The notes beneath the pieces are model-generated. The model did not search any database. It was not told the DNA's origin and saw only the letters and a program-made list of their open reading frames with translations. 64,000 nucleotides of DNA from Sulfitobacter sabulilitoris (GTDB lineage Bacteria; Pseudomonadota; Alphaproteobacteria; Rhodobacterales; Rhodobacteraceae): positions 286,204 through 350,203 of the forward strand of contig NZ_VANS01000003.1 in the NCBI RefSeq assembly GCF_005887615.1, read 5' to 3'. This document shows, in pieces, positions 1-8,277 of the stretch; position 1 is the first letter of the stretch; each line of letters begins with the position of its first letter. The position numbers and the translations under genes were made by a program.

Positions 1-411
1 TCGGGTGGCACCAAGGGCTCTGGTTCCGGTGGCACGAAGGGCTCCGGTTCTGGCGGCACGCAGGGCTCCGGCTCGGGCGGCACGCAGGGCTCCGGCTCCG
101 GCGGCACCAAGGGCTCCGGCTCCGGTGGCACCAAGGGCTACGGCTCTGGCAGTGTCCAGGTGCACAGCACGGTCGCGGCATGGCCGGCCTTTACCGGTGA
201 CGAGGGTGATCGGGAGCAGGATGACGAAGAGGACGTGATCTATGCCAGCGGCTCTGGTGGATCGGGCGGGACGTCCGGCATGACCACGGCGCAGAAGGTC
301 TCGGTCGAGGACGTGATGGCGCTGATGAGCCAGCCGGACCCTGAGGGCTATGCGGCGGAGCAAAGCGAAGAAATAGATGACGAGGAAGTCGACGACGGGA
401 TCCTGATCTGA
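1..411 (+). CDS. Gly/Ser-rich repeat protein, C-terminal part (partial)
   Basis: The reading frame is open from the first base of the window and stops with TGA at 409-411, so only the last 136 codons are visible. The first 50 residues are six tandem copies of an 8-residue unit of the type GGTKGSGS, with K or Q at the fourth position. A non-repetitive acidic tail follows, rich in Asp and Glu and ending in DDGILI. The repeat looks like a flexible linker or surface-exposed low-complexity domain, but no known family is recognised. The missing N-terminus would decide whether this is secreted. A strong terminator-like hairpin follows 46 bp downstream. Confidence 0.6.
   Translation, partial: SGGTKGSGSGGTKGSGSGGTQGSGSGGTQGSGSGGTKGSGSGGTKGYGSGSVQVHSTVAAWPAFTGDEGDREQDDEEDVIYASGSGGSGGTSGMTTAQKVSVEDVMALMSQPDPEGYAAEQSEEIDDEEVDDGILI
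4..147 (+). repeat. Six tandem 24-bp coding repeats
   Basis: Six in-frame copies of a 24-bp unit encode GGT(K/Q)GSGS, the last copy with Tyr in place of the first Ser. Copies differ mainly at wobble positions (ggt/ggc, tcc/tct/tcg), so selection has acted on the peptide. The array probably extends left beyond the window. Confidence 0.85.
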
Positions 412-457
412 TCCGGATCCGACCGGCGGGCCGCGCCCCCGCATCGCACACCGACAC

Positions 458-490
458 GACACCCGCGCCGGGAACACCGGCGCGGGTGTC
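458..490. terminator. Bidirectional hairpin terminator
   Basis: A perfect 14-bp stem (458-471 with 477-490) closes a 5-base loop gaaca. It lies between the convergent repeat-protein gene and hemN and so can serve both. The plus-strand side is followed by a moderately T-rich stretch. Confidence 0.7.
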
Positions 491-511
491 TTGCCTTTGC
501 CTGCTGGCCCG

Positions 512-1864
512 TCAGGATGCGCGCGAATACTGCACGTCGCCCAACGGATAGGCGTCGAACAGGCTGGCGATCAGCCGCACCAGCGCATGCGCCTCGGGGC
601 GCAAGGTCAGCGTGGTCGCGCCGACATCCAGCACATCGCCAAACAGGTTCTGCACGAGTTCCAGCGCGGGTGCGATCGCCGACAGGTCATCGTGTCGCAA
701 CTGCAACTGCACCGTGTCGATCTTGAACCGGCACATCAGCATCTCGATCACCTCACCGCGCAGCCGGTCCTCGGCACTCAGCCGGTGCCCGCGGCACCCG
801 GCAAGCGTGCCCGCTTCGATCCGTTTGACATAGGCGTTTGTCTGCGGCGCGTTCTGCACATGGCCGCCGCGAAAGCTCGACATCGCCGATGCACCGATCC
901 CGATCAGGGTTGGGCAGTCATCGGTGGTGTAGCCTTGAAAATTCCGCCGCAGCCTTCCGGTTCTGGCCGCCAGGCTCAGGTCATCGTGCCTGCGCGCGAA
1001 ATGGTCGATGCCGATCTTTTGCATCCCCGCCGCCGTGAAATGATCGGCGGCCATGGTGTTCAAGGCGTGGCGCGCCCGGTCGCCGGGCAGTACGTCCACC
1101 GGGATCAGAACCTGTCGCTTGGCCATATGCGGCACATGCGCGTAGCCGAACAGCGCCACGCGGTCGGCGCCCAGCGTATCGACCAGTTCCAGCGTGCGGC
1201 GGAACCGCGCGCGTGTCTGGTAGGGCAGGCCATAGACCAAATCGACATTGACCGACCCGATCCCCGCTTGCCTGAGCAGGTCGACGCAAGCGCGCGTCTG
1301 GCCAAAGCTTTGGCGGCGGCCGATGGCGTCCTGCACCATGTCGTCGAAATCCTGCACCCCGATGCTGGCGCGGGTCATGCCGGCGGTGCGCAGGGCGACG
1401 ATCTTGGCGGCGCTAACCAGCGTCGGGTCGATCTCGACCGAAAACTCGAACCTGTCGCTGCGGGCGAACACCCGGTCGATCAGGCCGATCAACCGGTCGA
1501 TCATCTGCGGCGGCAGGATGGTGGGCGTGCCGCCACCCCAGTGCAGGCGCCCCATCGTCAGCCCTTTGGGCGTGAGCGCCTTGATCTGGTCCAACTCCCG
1601 CTCCAGCGTGTCCAGATACCGCTCGACCGGGGCGAGGCTTTGCACCCCTTGCGTGCGGCAGGCGCAGAACCAGCAGAGCCGCTCGCAGAACGGCAGGTGG
1701 ACATAGACCGATACCGGATCGACGGGATCCAGCGCCTGCAGTTCGCTGGCCTGGAACGACGCACCCACGGCGGGCGAAAAGACCGGCGCGGTAGGGTAGC
1801 TGGTGTAGCGGGGCAAGCCGGTGTCGAATAGACCGCGGGCATTCAATGCATCATAGCTCATCAT
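512..1864 (-). CDS. hemN: Oxygen-independent coproporphyrinogen III oxidase (HemN)
   Basis: Radical-SAM enzyme that decarboxylates coproporphyrinogen III to protoporphyrinogen IX without oxygen, supplying heme under microaerobic and anaerobic conditions. The 450-residue product has the CxxxCxxC iron-sulfur motif at about C60/C64/C67, followed by C69 as in HemN, and the HWGGGTPT SAM-binding segment. The chosen start is the first of two adjacent ATGs (1864, 1861), because the family begins just before the conserved RYTSYP segment. An in-frame ATG further upstream (1912) would add an unrelated extension. The gene overlaps the end of ccoS by 14 bp and so is probably cotranscribed with the cbb3 assembly genes. 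An FNR-like box lies about 35-48 bp upstream. Confidence 0.93.
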   Translation of the reverse strand: MMSYDALNARGLFDTGLPRYTSYPTAPVFSPAVGASFQASELQALDPVDPVSVYVHLPFCERLCWFCACRTQGVQSLAPVERYLDTLERELDQIKALTPKGLTMGRLHWGGGTPTILPPQMIDRLIGLIDRVFARSDRFEFSVEIDPTLVSAAKIVALRTAGMTRASIGVQDFDDMVQDAIGRRQSFGQTRACVDLLRQAGIGSVNVDLVYGLPYQTRARFRRTLELVDTLGADRVALFGYAHVPHMAKRQVLIPVDVLPGDRARHALNTMAADHFTAAGMQKIGIDHFARRHDDLSLAARTGRLRRNFQGYTTDDCPTLIGIGASAMSSFRGGHVQNAPQTNAYVKRIEAGTLAGCRGHRLSAEDRLRGEVIEMLMCRFKIDTVQLQLRHDDLSAIAPALELVQNLFGDVLDVGATTLTLRPEAHALVRLIASLFDAYPLGDVQYSRAS

Positions 1865-2048
1865 GGGGCGTTTTTGCCGAACGGGGGGCGAGGGGGCCTT
1901 GATCCAGATCATCTTGGTCGATCAAAAGTCGCCATGCCGCGCCATCCAGATCGTCGTATTGCCCCTGGCGCAGGGTCCAGACGAAGCCCGCCAGCCCCAG
2001 GGCGCCCAATGACAGCGAGGCGGGAATGAGCCAGACTAGGACGTTCAT
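1851..2048 (-). CDS. ccoS: cbb3 oxidase maturation protein CcoS
   Basis: Small membrane protein of 65 residues needed for insertion of redox cofactors into the cbb3 oxidase. It has one N-terminal transmembrane helix starting at residue 4 (VWLIPASLSLGALGLAGF) and a short acidic cytoplasmic tail, as is usual for CcoS. The start overlaps the ccoI stop by 4 bp (ATGA). The last 14 bases overlap the start of hemN. Confidence 0.9.
   Translation of the reverse strand: MNVLVWLIPASLSLGALGLAGFVWTLRQGQYDDLDGAAWRLLIDQDDLDQGPLAPRSAKTPHDEL
1899..1912 (-). promoter_or_regulatory. FNR-like box inside ccoS, upstream of hemN
   Basis: TTGATCCAGATCAT on the plus strand matches the TTGAT-N4-ATCAA consensus at 9 of 10 fixed bases. 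It lies in the coding end of ccoS with its centre about 41 bp from the hemN ATG. It may give hemN an extra FnrL-dependent promoter. The peptide encoded there (DQDDLDQ) could also create the motif by chance. Confidence 0.45.
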
Positions 2049-4246
2049 CGCAACGCCCCCCGGCGCGGCGCGATTCGCAGCGCGTTCAGCAGCACCATGA
2101 TCGACGAGGCGGACATCGCGATGGCGGCCATCAGCGGCGTGGCCAACCCCGCCAGCGCCAGCGGCACGGCGACCGCGTTATAGCCGGCGGCAATGGCGAA
2201 GTTCTCGATCACCCTGCGCCGCGCGCTGCGTGCCGTGCCGACAAGGCCGGGCAGGGCGGCAAGGCTGTCGCCCAGCAAGACCACATCCGAAGCGGCGCGC
2301 GCGGCATCCGAGGCTTTGGCGGGGGCGGCCGACGCCCAGGCCGCAGCCAGCGCGCCGGTGTCGTTCAGCCCGTCACCCACCATCAGCACGCGCGCGCCGG
2401 TTGCGGCCAGCGCATGCAGCCGCGCGATCTTGTCCTGCGGGGACAGATCGCCCATGGCGGTGTCGATGCCCAGATCCGCCGCCACCCCCGCGGTCAGCGC
2501 GGCGCTGTCGCCCGACATCACCTGCACCTTGATCCCGGCGGATTTCAGCGCCGCCACTGCCGCGCGCGCGCCCGGGCGCAGGTGGCTGGTCAGGGGCACG
2601 AACACCGCCGCGCGGTCCGCGATCCGCAGGTAGGTGCCCGGCAGGTCGCGCGGCGCGGCCCCCGTCCACCGCGCGGAGCCGAGCCGGACGGTGCTGCCGT
2701 TCCAGCGCGCCTCGATCCCTTCACCGGGATGTTCGCGAACCTGCGTGATGGTGGCGGTGGTGACATCGGACGGGTCCAGCCCCACCGCGATCACCCGTGC
2801 CACGGGATGCGAGGACGCGGCGGCCAGTGCGGCCAGAACCGACAGGTCGCGGGGGGCGATCCCGGCCAGATCGGCAAGCCGCAGCTGGCCGTCGGTCAGG
2901 GTTCCGGTCTTGTCGAAGACGACCGTATCGACCTCAGCCAGCCGTTCCAGCGCGGTGCCGTCCTTGACCAGCACGCCGCGCCGGAAAAGGTGGCCCGCCG
3001 CCGCCGTGCTGACCGCCGGCACCGCCAGCCCCAAGGCGCAGGGGCAGGTGATGATCAGCACCGCAATCGCGATATTCAGCGAGAGCCGCGCATCGCCACT
3101 GGCCAGCAACCAGCCCGCGAAAGCCGCCGCCGCCAGCACATGCACGGCCGGGGCATAGATGCGCGCCGCCCGGTCCGCCAGCGCCGTATAGCGGTTGCTC
3201 GCACTTTCCGCGGCGTCGATCATCGTGGCCATGCGGCGCAGCGTCGTTGCCTCGCCCACCGCGGTCGCGCGCAGCGTCAACGCGCCCGAAAGGTTCACCT
3301 CGCCGGCGCTCAGCCCGTCGCCGGGGCCGCGCGCCACCGGCAGGCTTTCGCCGGTCAGCAGCGACCGGTCCACGTCCGAGCGCCCTTCGGTCACGGTGCC
3401 GTCGACCGGCACGCGGGCGCCGGGGCGCACCAGCACCAGATCGCCCACCGTCACCTCGCGCAGGGGCACCGTCTGTTGCCCCGCTGAGGTCAGCCGCGTG
3501 ACCCGCGGCACCTCGAGCGCCGACAGATGCGCGGCGGCGGAGCGGGCGGCGGCCCGGCTGCGGTGGTCGAGATAGCGACCCGCCAGCAAAAAGAAGGTGA
3601 GCGACAGCGCCGCGTCGAAATAGGCATGCGCGCCGCCGGCCATCGTCTCGGACAGCGACATCGCGGTGGCGAGCGCGATCGCCAGCGAAATCGGAACATC
3701 CATGTTCAACCGGCCGGCCCGCAGCGCGGCGTAGGCGTTGAGAAAGAAGGGCTGCGCGGCAAAGGCCACCGTCGGCAGCGCGATCAGCGCCGAGATCCAG
3801 TGAAACAATGCGCGCGTCGCATCCTGCGCACCCGACCAGATCGCCACCGACAGCAGCATGACGTTCATCATCGCGAACCCCGCTACCGCCGTGCGCATCA
3901 AAAGCGCCCGGCCCGCGTCATCGCGCGCGGCGTTCAACGTGTCGCTGTCAAGCACTTCGGCCACGATTCCGACATCTGCCAGATGGTCGATCAGCTCCTC
4001 GGGCGGCAGGTCGCGGACAAGGTCGATCCGCACGCGTTTCTGACCAAGGTTGACGCGTGCGGCGGCTACATCCTCGTGTGCCGACAGGCTGCGCTCGACC
4101 GTCGCGATGCAGGCCGCGCAGTGGATCATCGGCAGGAACAGATCGACATGATGATCCGTCATCACCGCCGCCCCATCGACGCGGGGCGCGGGCAGGGCCA
4201 GGCAGCCGGGGCAGGCGGCGGGCGCGGGGTATTCGGCCAGTGTCAT
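2045..4246 (-). CDS. ccoI: Copper-transporting P-type ATPase CcoI
   Basis: P1B-type ATPase that moves copper across the inner membrane for the CuB centre of cbb3 oxidase. The 733-residue product shows an N-terminal CPGC, a heavy-metal-associated domain with the CAAC metal site at residues 43-46, the TGES actuator motif near 298-301, the CPC membrane metal site at 401-403, the DKTGT phosphorylation site with D445, an HP motif and GDGLND. The start ATG at 4246 overlaps the ccoH stop by 4 bp; the longer open frame upstream is a shadow of ccoH. It belongs to the ccoGHIS assembly operon. Confidence 0.95.
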   Translation of the reverse strand: MTLAEYPAPAACPGCLALPAPRVDGAAVMTDHHVDLFLPMIHCAACIATVERSLSAHEDVAAARVNLGQKRVRIDLVRDLPPEELIDHLADVGIVAEVLDSDTLNAARDDAGRALLMRTAVAGFAMMNVMLLSVAIWSGAQDATRALFHWISALIALPTVAFAAQPFFLNAYAALRAGRLNMDVPISLAIALATAMSLSETMAGGAHAYFDAALSLTFFLLAGRYLDHRSRAAARSAAAHLSALEVPRVTRLTSAGQQTVPLREVTVGDLVLVRPGARVPVDGTVTEGRSDVDRSLLTGESLPVARGPGDGLSAGEVNLSGALTLRATAVGEATTLRRMATMIDAAESASNRYTALADRAARIYAPAVHVLAAAAFAGWLLASGDARLSLNIAIAVLIITCPCALGLAVPAVSTAAAGHLFRRGVLVKDGTALERLAEVDTVVFDKTGTLTDGQLRLADLAGIAPRDLSVLAALAAASSHPVARVIAVGLDPSDVTTATITQVREHPGEGIEARWNGSTVRLGSARWTGAAPRDLPGTYLRIADRAAVFVPLTSHLRPGARAAVAALKSAGIKVQVMSGDSAALTAGVAADLGIDTAMGDLSPQDKIARLHALAATGARVLMVGDGLNDTGALAAAWASAAPAKASDAARAASDVVLLGDSLAALPGLVGTARSARRRVIENFAIAAGYNAVAVPLALAGLATPLMAAIAMSASSIMVLLNALRIAPRRGALR

Positions 4247-4719
4247 GCCCCCGGCTCCGCCACGATCAGCGGAATCCGGCGGCGGAACGGCGTACCATCG
4301 GCCGCCTGCATGACCAGGCGCAGGTTCCAGTATCCCGGCACCACGTCGGTCGGCGCGACCATCGCCTCGCCGGTCCATGCAAAGCCCGGCGTGCTGTCCT
4401 CGCCCACGTGGGTGGCGCGCCCCAGCGTCGCCGAGATCTCGGCCGGGCGCACCGGGCGGCCGTTCTCGTCGGTGACAGCCACCGTCAGACGGCCATCCTC
4501 GATCCTGGCCAGCACGGTCCACCCCAGCGCATCCTGCGCGGCGCGCGCGGCGTTGAATTGCTGGCTCGCGACGTAGCTGTTGCGTGTCTCAAGGCCGGGA
4601 AAGGTGGCGATGGCCTGCACCGCAAGCGTCAGGTTCACGGCGATGATGACGCCAAAGCCGGCGACGAACATCGCAAACACGTGCCAGCCGGTCAGGCGGC
4701 GCTCGGAACTGGGGGTCAT
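4243..4719 (-). CDS. ccoH: cbb3 oxidase assembly protein CcoH (FixH)
   Basis: Membrane-anchored FixH-family protein of 158 residues needed for stable cbb3 oxidase assembly. One transmembrane helix lies near residues 10-32 and a periplasmic immunoglobulin-like FixH domain follows. It overlaps ccoG upstream and ccoI downstream by 4 bp each, so the assembly genes are translationally coupled. Confidence 0.9.
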   Translation of the reverse strand: MTPSSERRLTGWHVFAMFVAGFGVIIAVNLTLAVQAIATFPGLETRNSYVASQQFNAARAAQDALGWTVLARIEDGRLTVAVTDENGRPVRPAEISATLGRATHVGEDSTPGFAWTGEAMVAPTDVVPGYWNLRLVMQAADGTPFRRRIPLIVAEPGA

Positions 4720-6218
4720 GGTGTGGCCTTTCCGTTGAAGGTGGTGGAACTGCTGGCGCGGTCTCCGGTCTCGGTATCCTCGACCCAGAGCCGCAGGGGC
4801 GTGCGGTCGCGTGTCGCCGCGGGATCCTGCGGGCGGGCGGTGACATAGACGCGCTGCAACTTTGTGCTGTCGGCGGGCACGTTGACCGAAAGCGTCTCCG
4901 AGCCCTGCAGGTCGATGCGCAGCGGCGTGTCGGCGGTCAGCGACATGCGGAAATCGCGATCGTCGCCCGACTTGTTGCGCAGGCGCACGTCATAGATGTT
5001 GCGGATGGACCCGTCGCTTTGCGTGACGAACGTGGGGTTGCGCACCGGCGAGACCGTCAGTTCGATATCCGACCGGATGAACAGCGCGAACATCAGCCCA
5101 AGCCCGATCGCGCCCCACATCGCGGTATACAGCAGGGTCCGGGGCCGCAGGACGTGCTTCCACACCGGGATCGGCGGCTGCCCCGCGCGTTCGCGCGGCG
5201 CGTCCGACAGGGCCAGGTAATCGATCAGACCGCGCGGTTTGCCGATCTTGTCCATCACCTCGTCGCAGGCGTCGATGCACAGCGCGCAGGTGATGCATTC
5301 CATCTGCTGTCCGTCGCGGATGTCGATCCCCGCCGGGCAGACGTTGACGCAGGCCATGCAGTCGATGCAATCGCCAAGGTTCGCCGTGGCCGCATCCTTT
5401 GGCAGGGCGTTGGCCTGGCCGGTGTCATAGGCGGTCGCGGTGCCTGTGGTTGCGGCCGCGCGCGCGCCCTTGCGGTGCTTGCCGCGCGGTTCGCCGCGCC
5501 AGTCGCGATAGGCCACGGTGATCGTGTCCGCATCCATCATTGTCGCCTGGATCCGCGGCCAGGGGCACATGTAGTTGCAGACCTGTTCGCGCATGAAGCC
5601 GCCAAAGATGAAGGTCGTCGCCGTCAACACCCCGATCGAGGCATAGGCGACGGAGGCCGCCTGTCCGGTCACCAGATCGACGGCCAGCCTCGGCGCATCC
5701 GTGAAGTAGAACACCCAGGCCCCGCCGGTTGCCACCGCGATCAGCAGCCAGACCGCCCACTTGGTGATCCGAAGCCGCCATTTGCGGGCATCCCACGGGG
5801 CCTTCCAGAGGCGCAGCCGCGCGTTCCGGTCGCCTTCGATCCACCGCTCGACCAGGATGAACAGGTCGGTCCACACCGTCTGCGGACAGGTATAGCCGCA
5901 CCAGACCCGGCCCAGTGCCGAGGTGAACAGGAACAGGCCCAGCCCCGCCATGATCAGCAGCCCTGCGATGAAGTAGAATTCATGCGGCCAGATCTCGATC
6001 CAGAAAAAGAAGAAGCGGCGCCCGGCAAGATCGGCCAGAACGGCCTGATCGGGCAGGTTCGGCCCCCGGTCCCAGCGCAGCCAGGGCAGCAGGTAGTAGA
6101 TGCCCAGCGTCACCCCCATGATCCACCACTTGAGACGGCGGAACGGCCCCGTGACCCGGCGCGGAAAGATTGGCTCGCGCGGGGCGAAAAGGGCAGGTGT
6201 TTGCGGTGCATCGGTCAT
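4716..6218 (-). CDS. ccoG: cbb3 oxidase assembly iron-sulfur protein CcoG (RdxA/FixG)
   Basis: Polyferredoxin-like membrane protein, 500 residues, involved in handling copper for cbb3 assembly. It has several transmembrane helices, the CGYTCPQ motif at 107-113, CNYMCPWPR at 214-222, and two [4Fe-4S] clusters whose ligands are C284/C287/C290/C294 and C308/C311/C314/C318. A C-terminal immunoglobulin-like domain follows. It is first in ccoGHIS and is separated from ccoP by 185 bp that contain an FNR box, so it probably has its own oxygen-regulated promoter. Confidence 0.95.
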   Translation of the reverse strand: MTDAPQTPALFAPREPIFPRRVTGPFRRLKWWIMGVTLGIYYLLPWLRWDRGPNLPDQAVLADLAGRRFFFFWIEIWPHEFYFIAGLLIMAGLGLFLFTSALGRVWCGYTCPQTVWTDLFILVERWIEGDRNARLRLWKAPWDARKWRLRITKWAVWLLIAVATGGAWVFYFTDAPRLAVDLVTGQAASVAYASIGVLTATTFIFGGFMREQVCNYMCPWPRIQATMMDADTITVAYRDWRGEPRGKHRKGARAAATTGTATAYDTGQANALPKDAATANLGDCIDCMACVNVCPAGIDIRDGQQMECITCALCIDACDEVMDKIGKPRGLIDYLALSDAPRERAGQPPIPVWKHVLRPRTLLYTAMWGAIGLGLMFALFIRSDIELTVSPVRNPTFVTQSDGSIRNIYDVRLRNKSGDDRDFRMSLTADTPLRIDLQGSETLSVNVPADSTKLQRVYVTARPQDPAATRDRTPLRLWVEDTETGDRASSSTTFNGKATP

Positions 6219-6279
6219 CTGCAGTCATGTCCTGTCGGGGGCGTCCCTGCCTCAATGCGGCAGCGATGCTTTGGCTGCC

Positions 6280-6293
6280 TTGATGCAGATCAA
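6280..6293 (-). promoter_or_regulatory. FNR/FnrL box upstream of ccoG
   Basis: TTGATGCAGATCAA is a perfect TTGAT-N4-ATCAA palindrome centred about 68 bp before the ccoG ATG in the ccoP-ccoG intergenic gap. It is expected to activate ccoGHIS(-hemN) at low oxygen. Confidence 0.8.
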
Positions 6294-6325
6294 CGGGGCG
6301 CGGGCCCCGTGCCGAAAGAGCTTGA

Positions 6326-6357
6326 GAGCCCCCCCTTTCCCCCAAAAGGGAGGGCTC
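6326..6357 (-). other. Intercistronic stem-loop between ccoP and ccoG
   Basis: A 13-bp stem with one mismatch (6326-6338 with 6345-6357) and a 6-base loop. It lies just after the ccoP stop on the minus strand. No clear U-tract follows, so it may be an RNA-stability or attenuation element for ccoNOQP rather than a strong terminator. Confidence 0.45.
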
Positions 6358-6403
6358 CCTCACGAAACGGCGCAGTCCATGACGGTGCTGCGCCGCTCCG
6401 GTC

Positions 6404-7327
6404 TCAGTTGGCGGGCACGTCCGATGCTTCGGACGCCTCTCCGCCGCCAAGTTGGTGCACATATGCGGCCACCGCCTGAACCTGCGCCTCGCTCAGTCGG
6501 GGCGGGCCCCAGGGCGGCATGACGCCAAAGCGCGCGTTGGCGATGGTTGCGGTCAGCGCCTCACGGTCTCCGCCGTAAAGCCAGATCGCATCGGTCAGGT
6601 TCGGCGCGCCCATCTCACGCATGCCGGTGCCGGCTTCGCCATGGCAGGCGCTGCACTGATCGGCAAAGATCTCCGCGCCCTGCGCGGCCTGCGCGGTCTC
6701 ATGCGGCCGATCCGACAGCGACACCACGTATTCGACGGTCTGGGCGATCTCGTCGGGCGTCAGCAGGTCGCGGTAGGCGGGCATCTGCGACCAGCGGGCA
6801 TCCGGGTCCTGTTCGTTGCGGATGCCGTGGCGCACGGTATAGGCGATCTGCTCGACCGTGCCGCCCCAAAGCCAGTCGTCATCCAGCAGGTTCGGGTATC
6901 CCCTGGCGCCCGCCGCGCCGGAGCCGTGGCATTGCGAACAGTTGGTGCGGAACACCGCCGCGCCCGACGACACGGCATAGCGGTGCAGCGGATCGTCCGG
7001 CTCCAGCGCGGTCAGGTCGGCGCGGGCGAGTTGCGCCGACAATTCCGCGGTCGCGTCCTCGAAGGCGGCGATGTCCGCGGCCACCTCCGCGCGGGTGGAA
7101 TACCCCAGAATCCCCGTCGTCGCCCGGTCGATCATCGGCCAGGCGGGGTAGGCCACGGTATAGGCGATGCCCCAGATCACGGTGGCGTAGAACGTCCAGA
7201 GCCACCAGCGCGGCAAGGGGCTGTTGAGTTCTTCGATCCCGTCCCAGCTGTGGCCGGTGGTCTCGATCCCGGTGACGTCATCCACAGGGGGCTTGGCGGG
7301 CTTCGGATCGTTCGGATCGGCGGTCAT
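6404..7327 (-). CDS. ccoP: cbb3 cytochrome c oxidase subunit III, diheme CcoP
   Basis: Membrane-anchored diheme cytochrome c that passes electrons to CcoO and CcoN. The 307-residue protein has one transmembrane helix near residues 41-60 and two heme c motifs, CSQCH at 130-134 and CSACH at 225-229. The start ATG overlaps the ccoQ stop by 4 bp. Confidence 0.96.
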   Translation of the reverse strand: MTADPNDPKPAKPPVDDVTGIETTGHSWDGIEELNSPLPRWWLWTFYATVIWGIAYTVAYPAWPMIDRATTGILGYSTRAEVAADIAAFEDATAELSAQLARADLTALEPDDPLHRYAVSSGAAVFRTNCSQCHGSGAAGARGYPNLLDDDWLWGGTVEQIAYTVRHGIRNEQDPDARWSQMPAYRDLLTPDEIAQTVEYVVSLSDRPHETAQAAQGAEIFADQCSACHGEAGTGMREMGAPNLTDAIWLYGGDREALTATIANARFGVMPPWGPPRLSEAQVQAVAAYVHQLGGGEASEASDVPAN

Positions 7328-7503
7328 TTCGGCTCTCCACTTGTGGGGGCGTCGTCGTTGCGAAAGGGGATCTGCGCGGTGTCCGCGTGGGTGCTGCGGC
7401 TGCCGGGGCGAAAGGCCCAGACGATGACGCCCAGGAAAAACACCGTCATCGCCAGCAAGACCCAGCTGTCGGCGATCTGGCGCAAAAGGGAGTAGGTATC
7501 CAT
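7324..7503 (-). CDS. ccoQ: cbb3 oxidase subunit IV CcoQ
   Basis: Small 59-residue subunit with one transmembrane helix (from about residue 13) and a polar C-terminus. It stabilises the assembled oxidase. The start ATG at 7503 follows an SD-like aaaggagcgacg. It lies between ccoO and ccoP in the canonical order. Confidence 0.9.
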   Translation of the reverse strand: MDTYSLLRQIADSWVLLAMTVFFLGVIVWAFRPGSRSTHADTAQIPFRNDDAPTSGEPK

Positions 7504-7516
7504 GGTCGTCGCTCCT

Positions 7517-8266
7517 TTAGCGGCTGGCGTCGGGCGTGAAGGTCGAGAAATCGACCAGCGTGCCCAGCATTTGCAGGTAGGCCACCATCGCATCCATTTC
7601 CGAGATCCCCTCCAGCCCGTCGAAATTGCGCACCTGCGCGCCCGGATAGCGCTCCAGCAGACCGTCGAAATCGCCATCGGGATCGGCCTGCGCGTTGAAA
7701 TCGGCGCGCGCGGTCTCGATCATCTCGTCGGTATAGGGAACGCCCACTGCGCGGTGCGCGGCCAGCAGGTCGCCTATGTATTCCGCGTCGATCTGCGTGT
7801 TGGCCAGAAACGCATAGCCCGGCATGATGGATTCCGGCACCACCGACTGCGGATCGATCAGGTGATCCACATGCCAGGCGTCCGAATATCGCCCGCCCAC
7901 GCGGGCCAGATCCGGCCCCGTGCGTTTGGACCCCCACTGGAACGGGTGGTCGTACATGGATTCGGCAGCCAGCGAATAATGGCCATAGCGGTCCACCTCG
8001 TCGCGCATCGGCCGGATCATCTGGCTATGGCAGGTATAGCAGCCCTCGCGCACGTAGATCTCGCGGCCGGTCAGTTCGAGCGGCGAATAGGGGCGCATGC
8101 CGTCCACCTCCTCGATCGTGTTCTCCAGGTAGAACAGCGGCGCGATTTCCACGATGCCGCCCACGGTGACGACAAGCAGCGACAAGACCAGAAGCAGCGT
8201 CGCGTTGCGCTCGATCTTGGCATGGCGTTTGAGGACTGCGGCGGTGGTTTTCGACATATTGGCCAT
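7517..8266 (-). CDS. ccoO: cbb3 cytochrome c oxidase subunit II CcoO
   Basis: Monoheme membrane cytochrome c, 249 residues. It has an N-terminal transmembrane helix (about residues 22-42) and one heme motif CYTCH at residues 76-80. The ATG at 8266 is preferred over the ATG at 8281 because AAAGGGA sits 8 bases before it; the 8281 ATG overlaps the ccoN stop by 4 bp and cannot be excluded. Confidence 0.95.
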   Translation of the reverse strand: MANMSKTTAAVLKRHAKIERNATLLLVLSLLVVTVGGIVEIAPLFYLENTIEEVDGMRPYSPLELTGREIYVREGCYTCHSQMIRPMRDEVDRYGHYSLAAESMYDHPFQWGSKRTGPDLARVGGRYSDAWHVDHLIDPQSVVPESIMPGYAFLANTQIDAEYIGDLLAAHRAVGVPYTDEMIETARADFNAQADPDGDFDGLLERYPGAQVRNFDGLEGISEMDAMVAYLQMLGTLVDFSTFTPDASR

Positions 8267-8277
8267 GACGGTCCCTT

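Noticed and set aside
4..147. Possible CRISPR array
   Set aside because: The 24-bp units are directly tandem with no spacers, in frame, and vary only at wobble or K/Q codons; they encode a peptide repeat.
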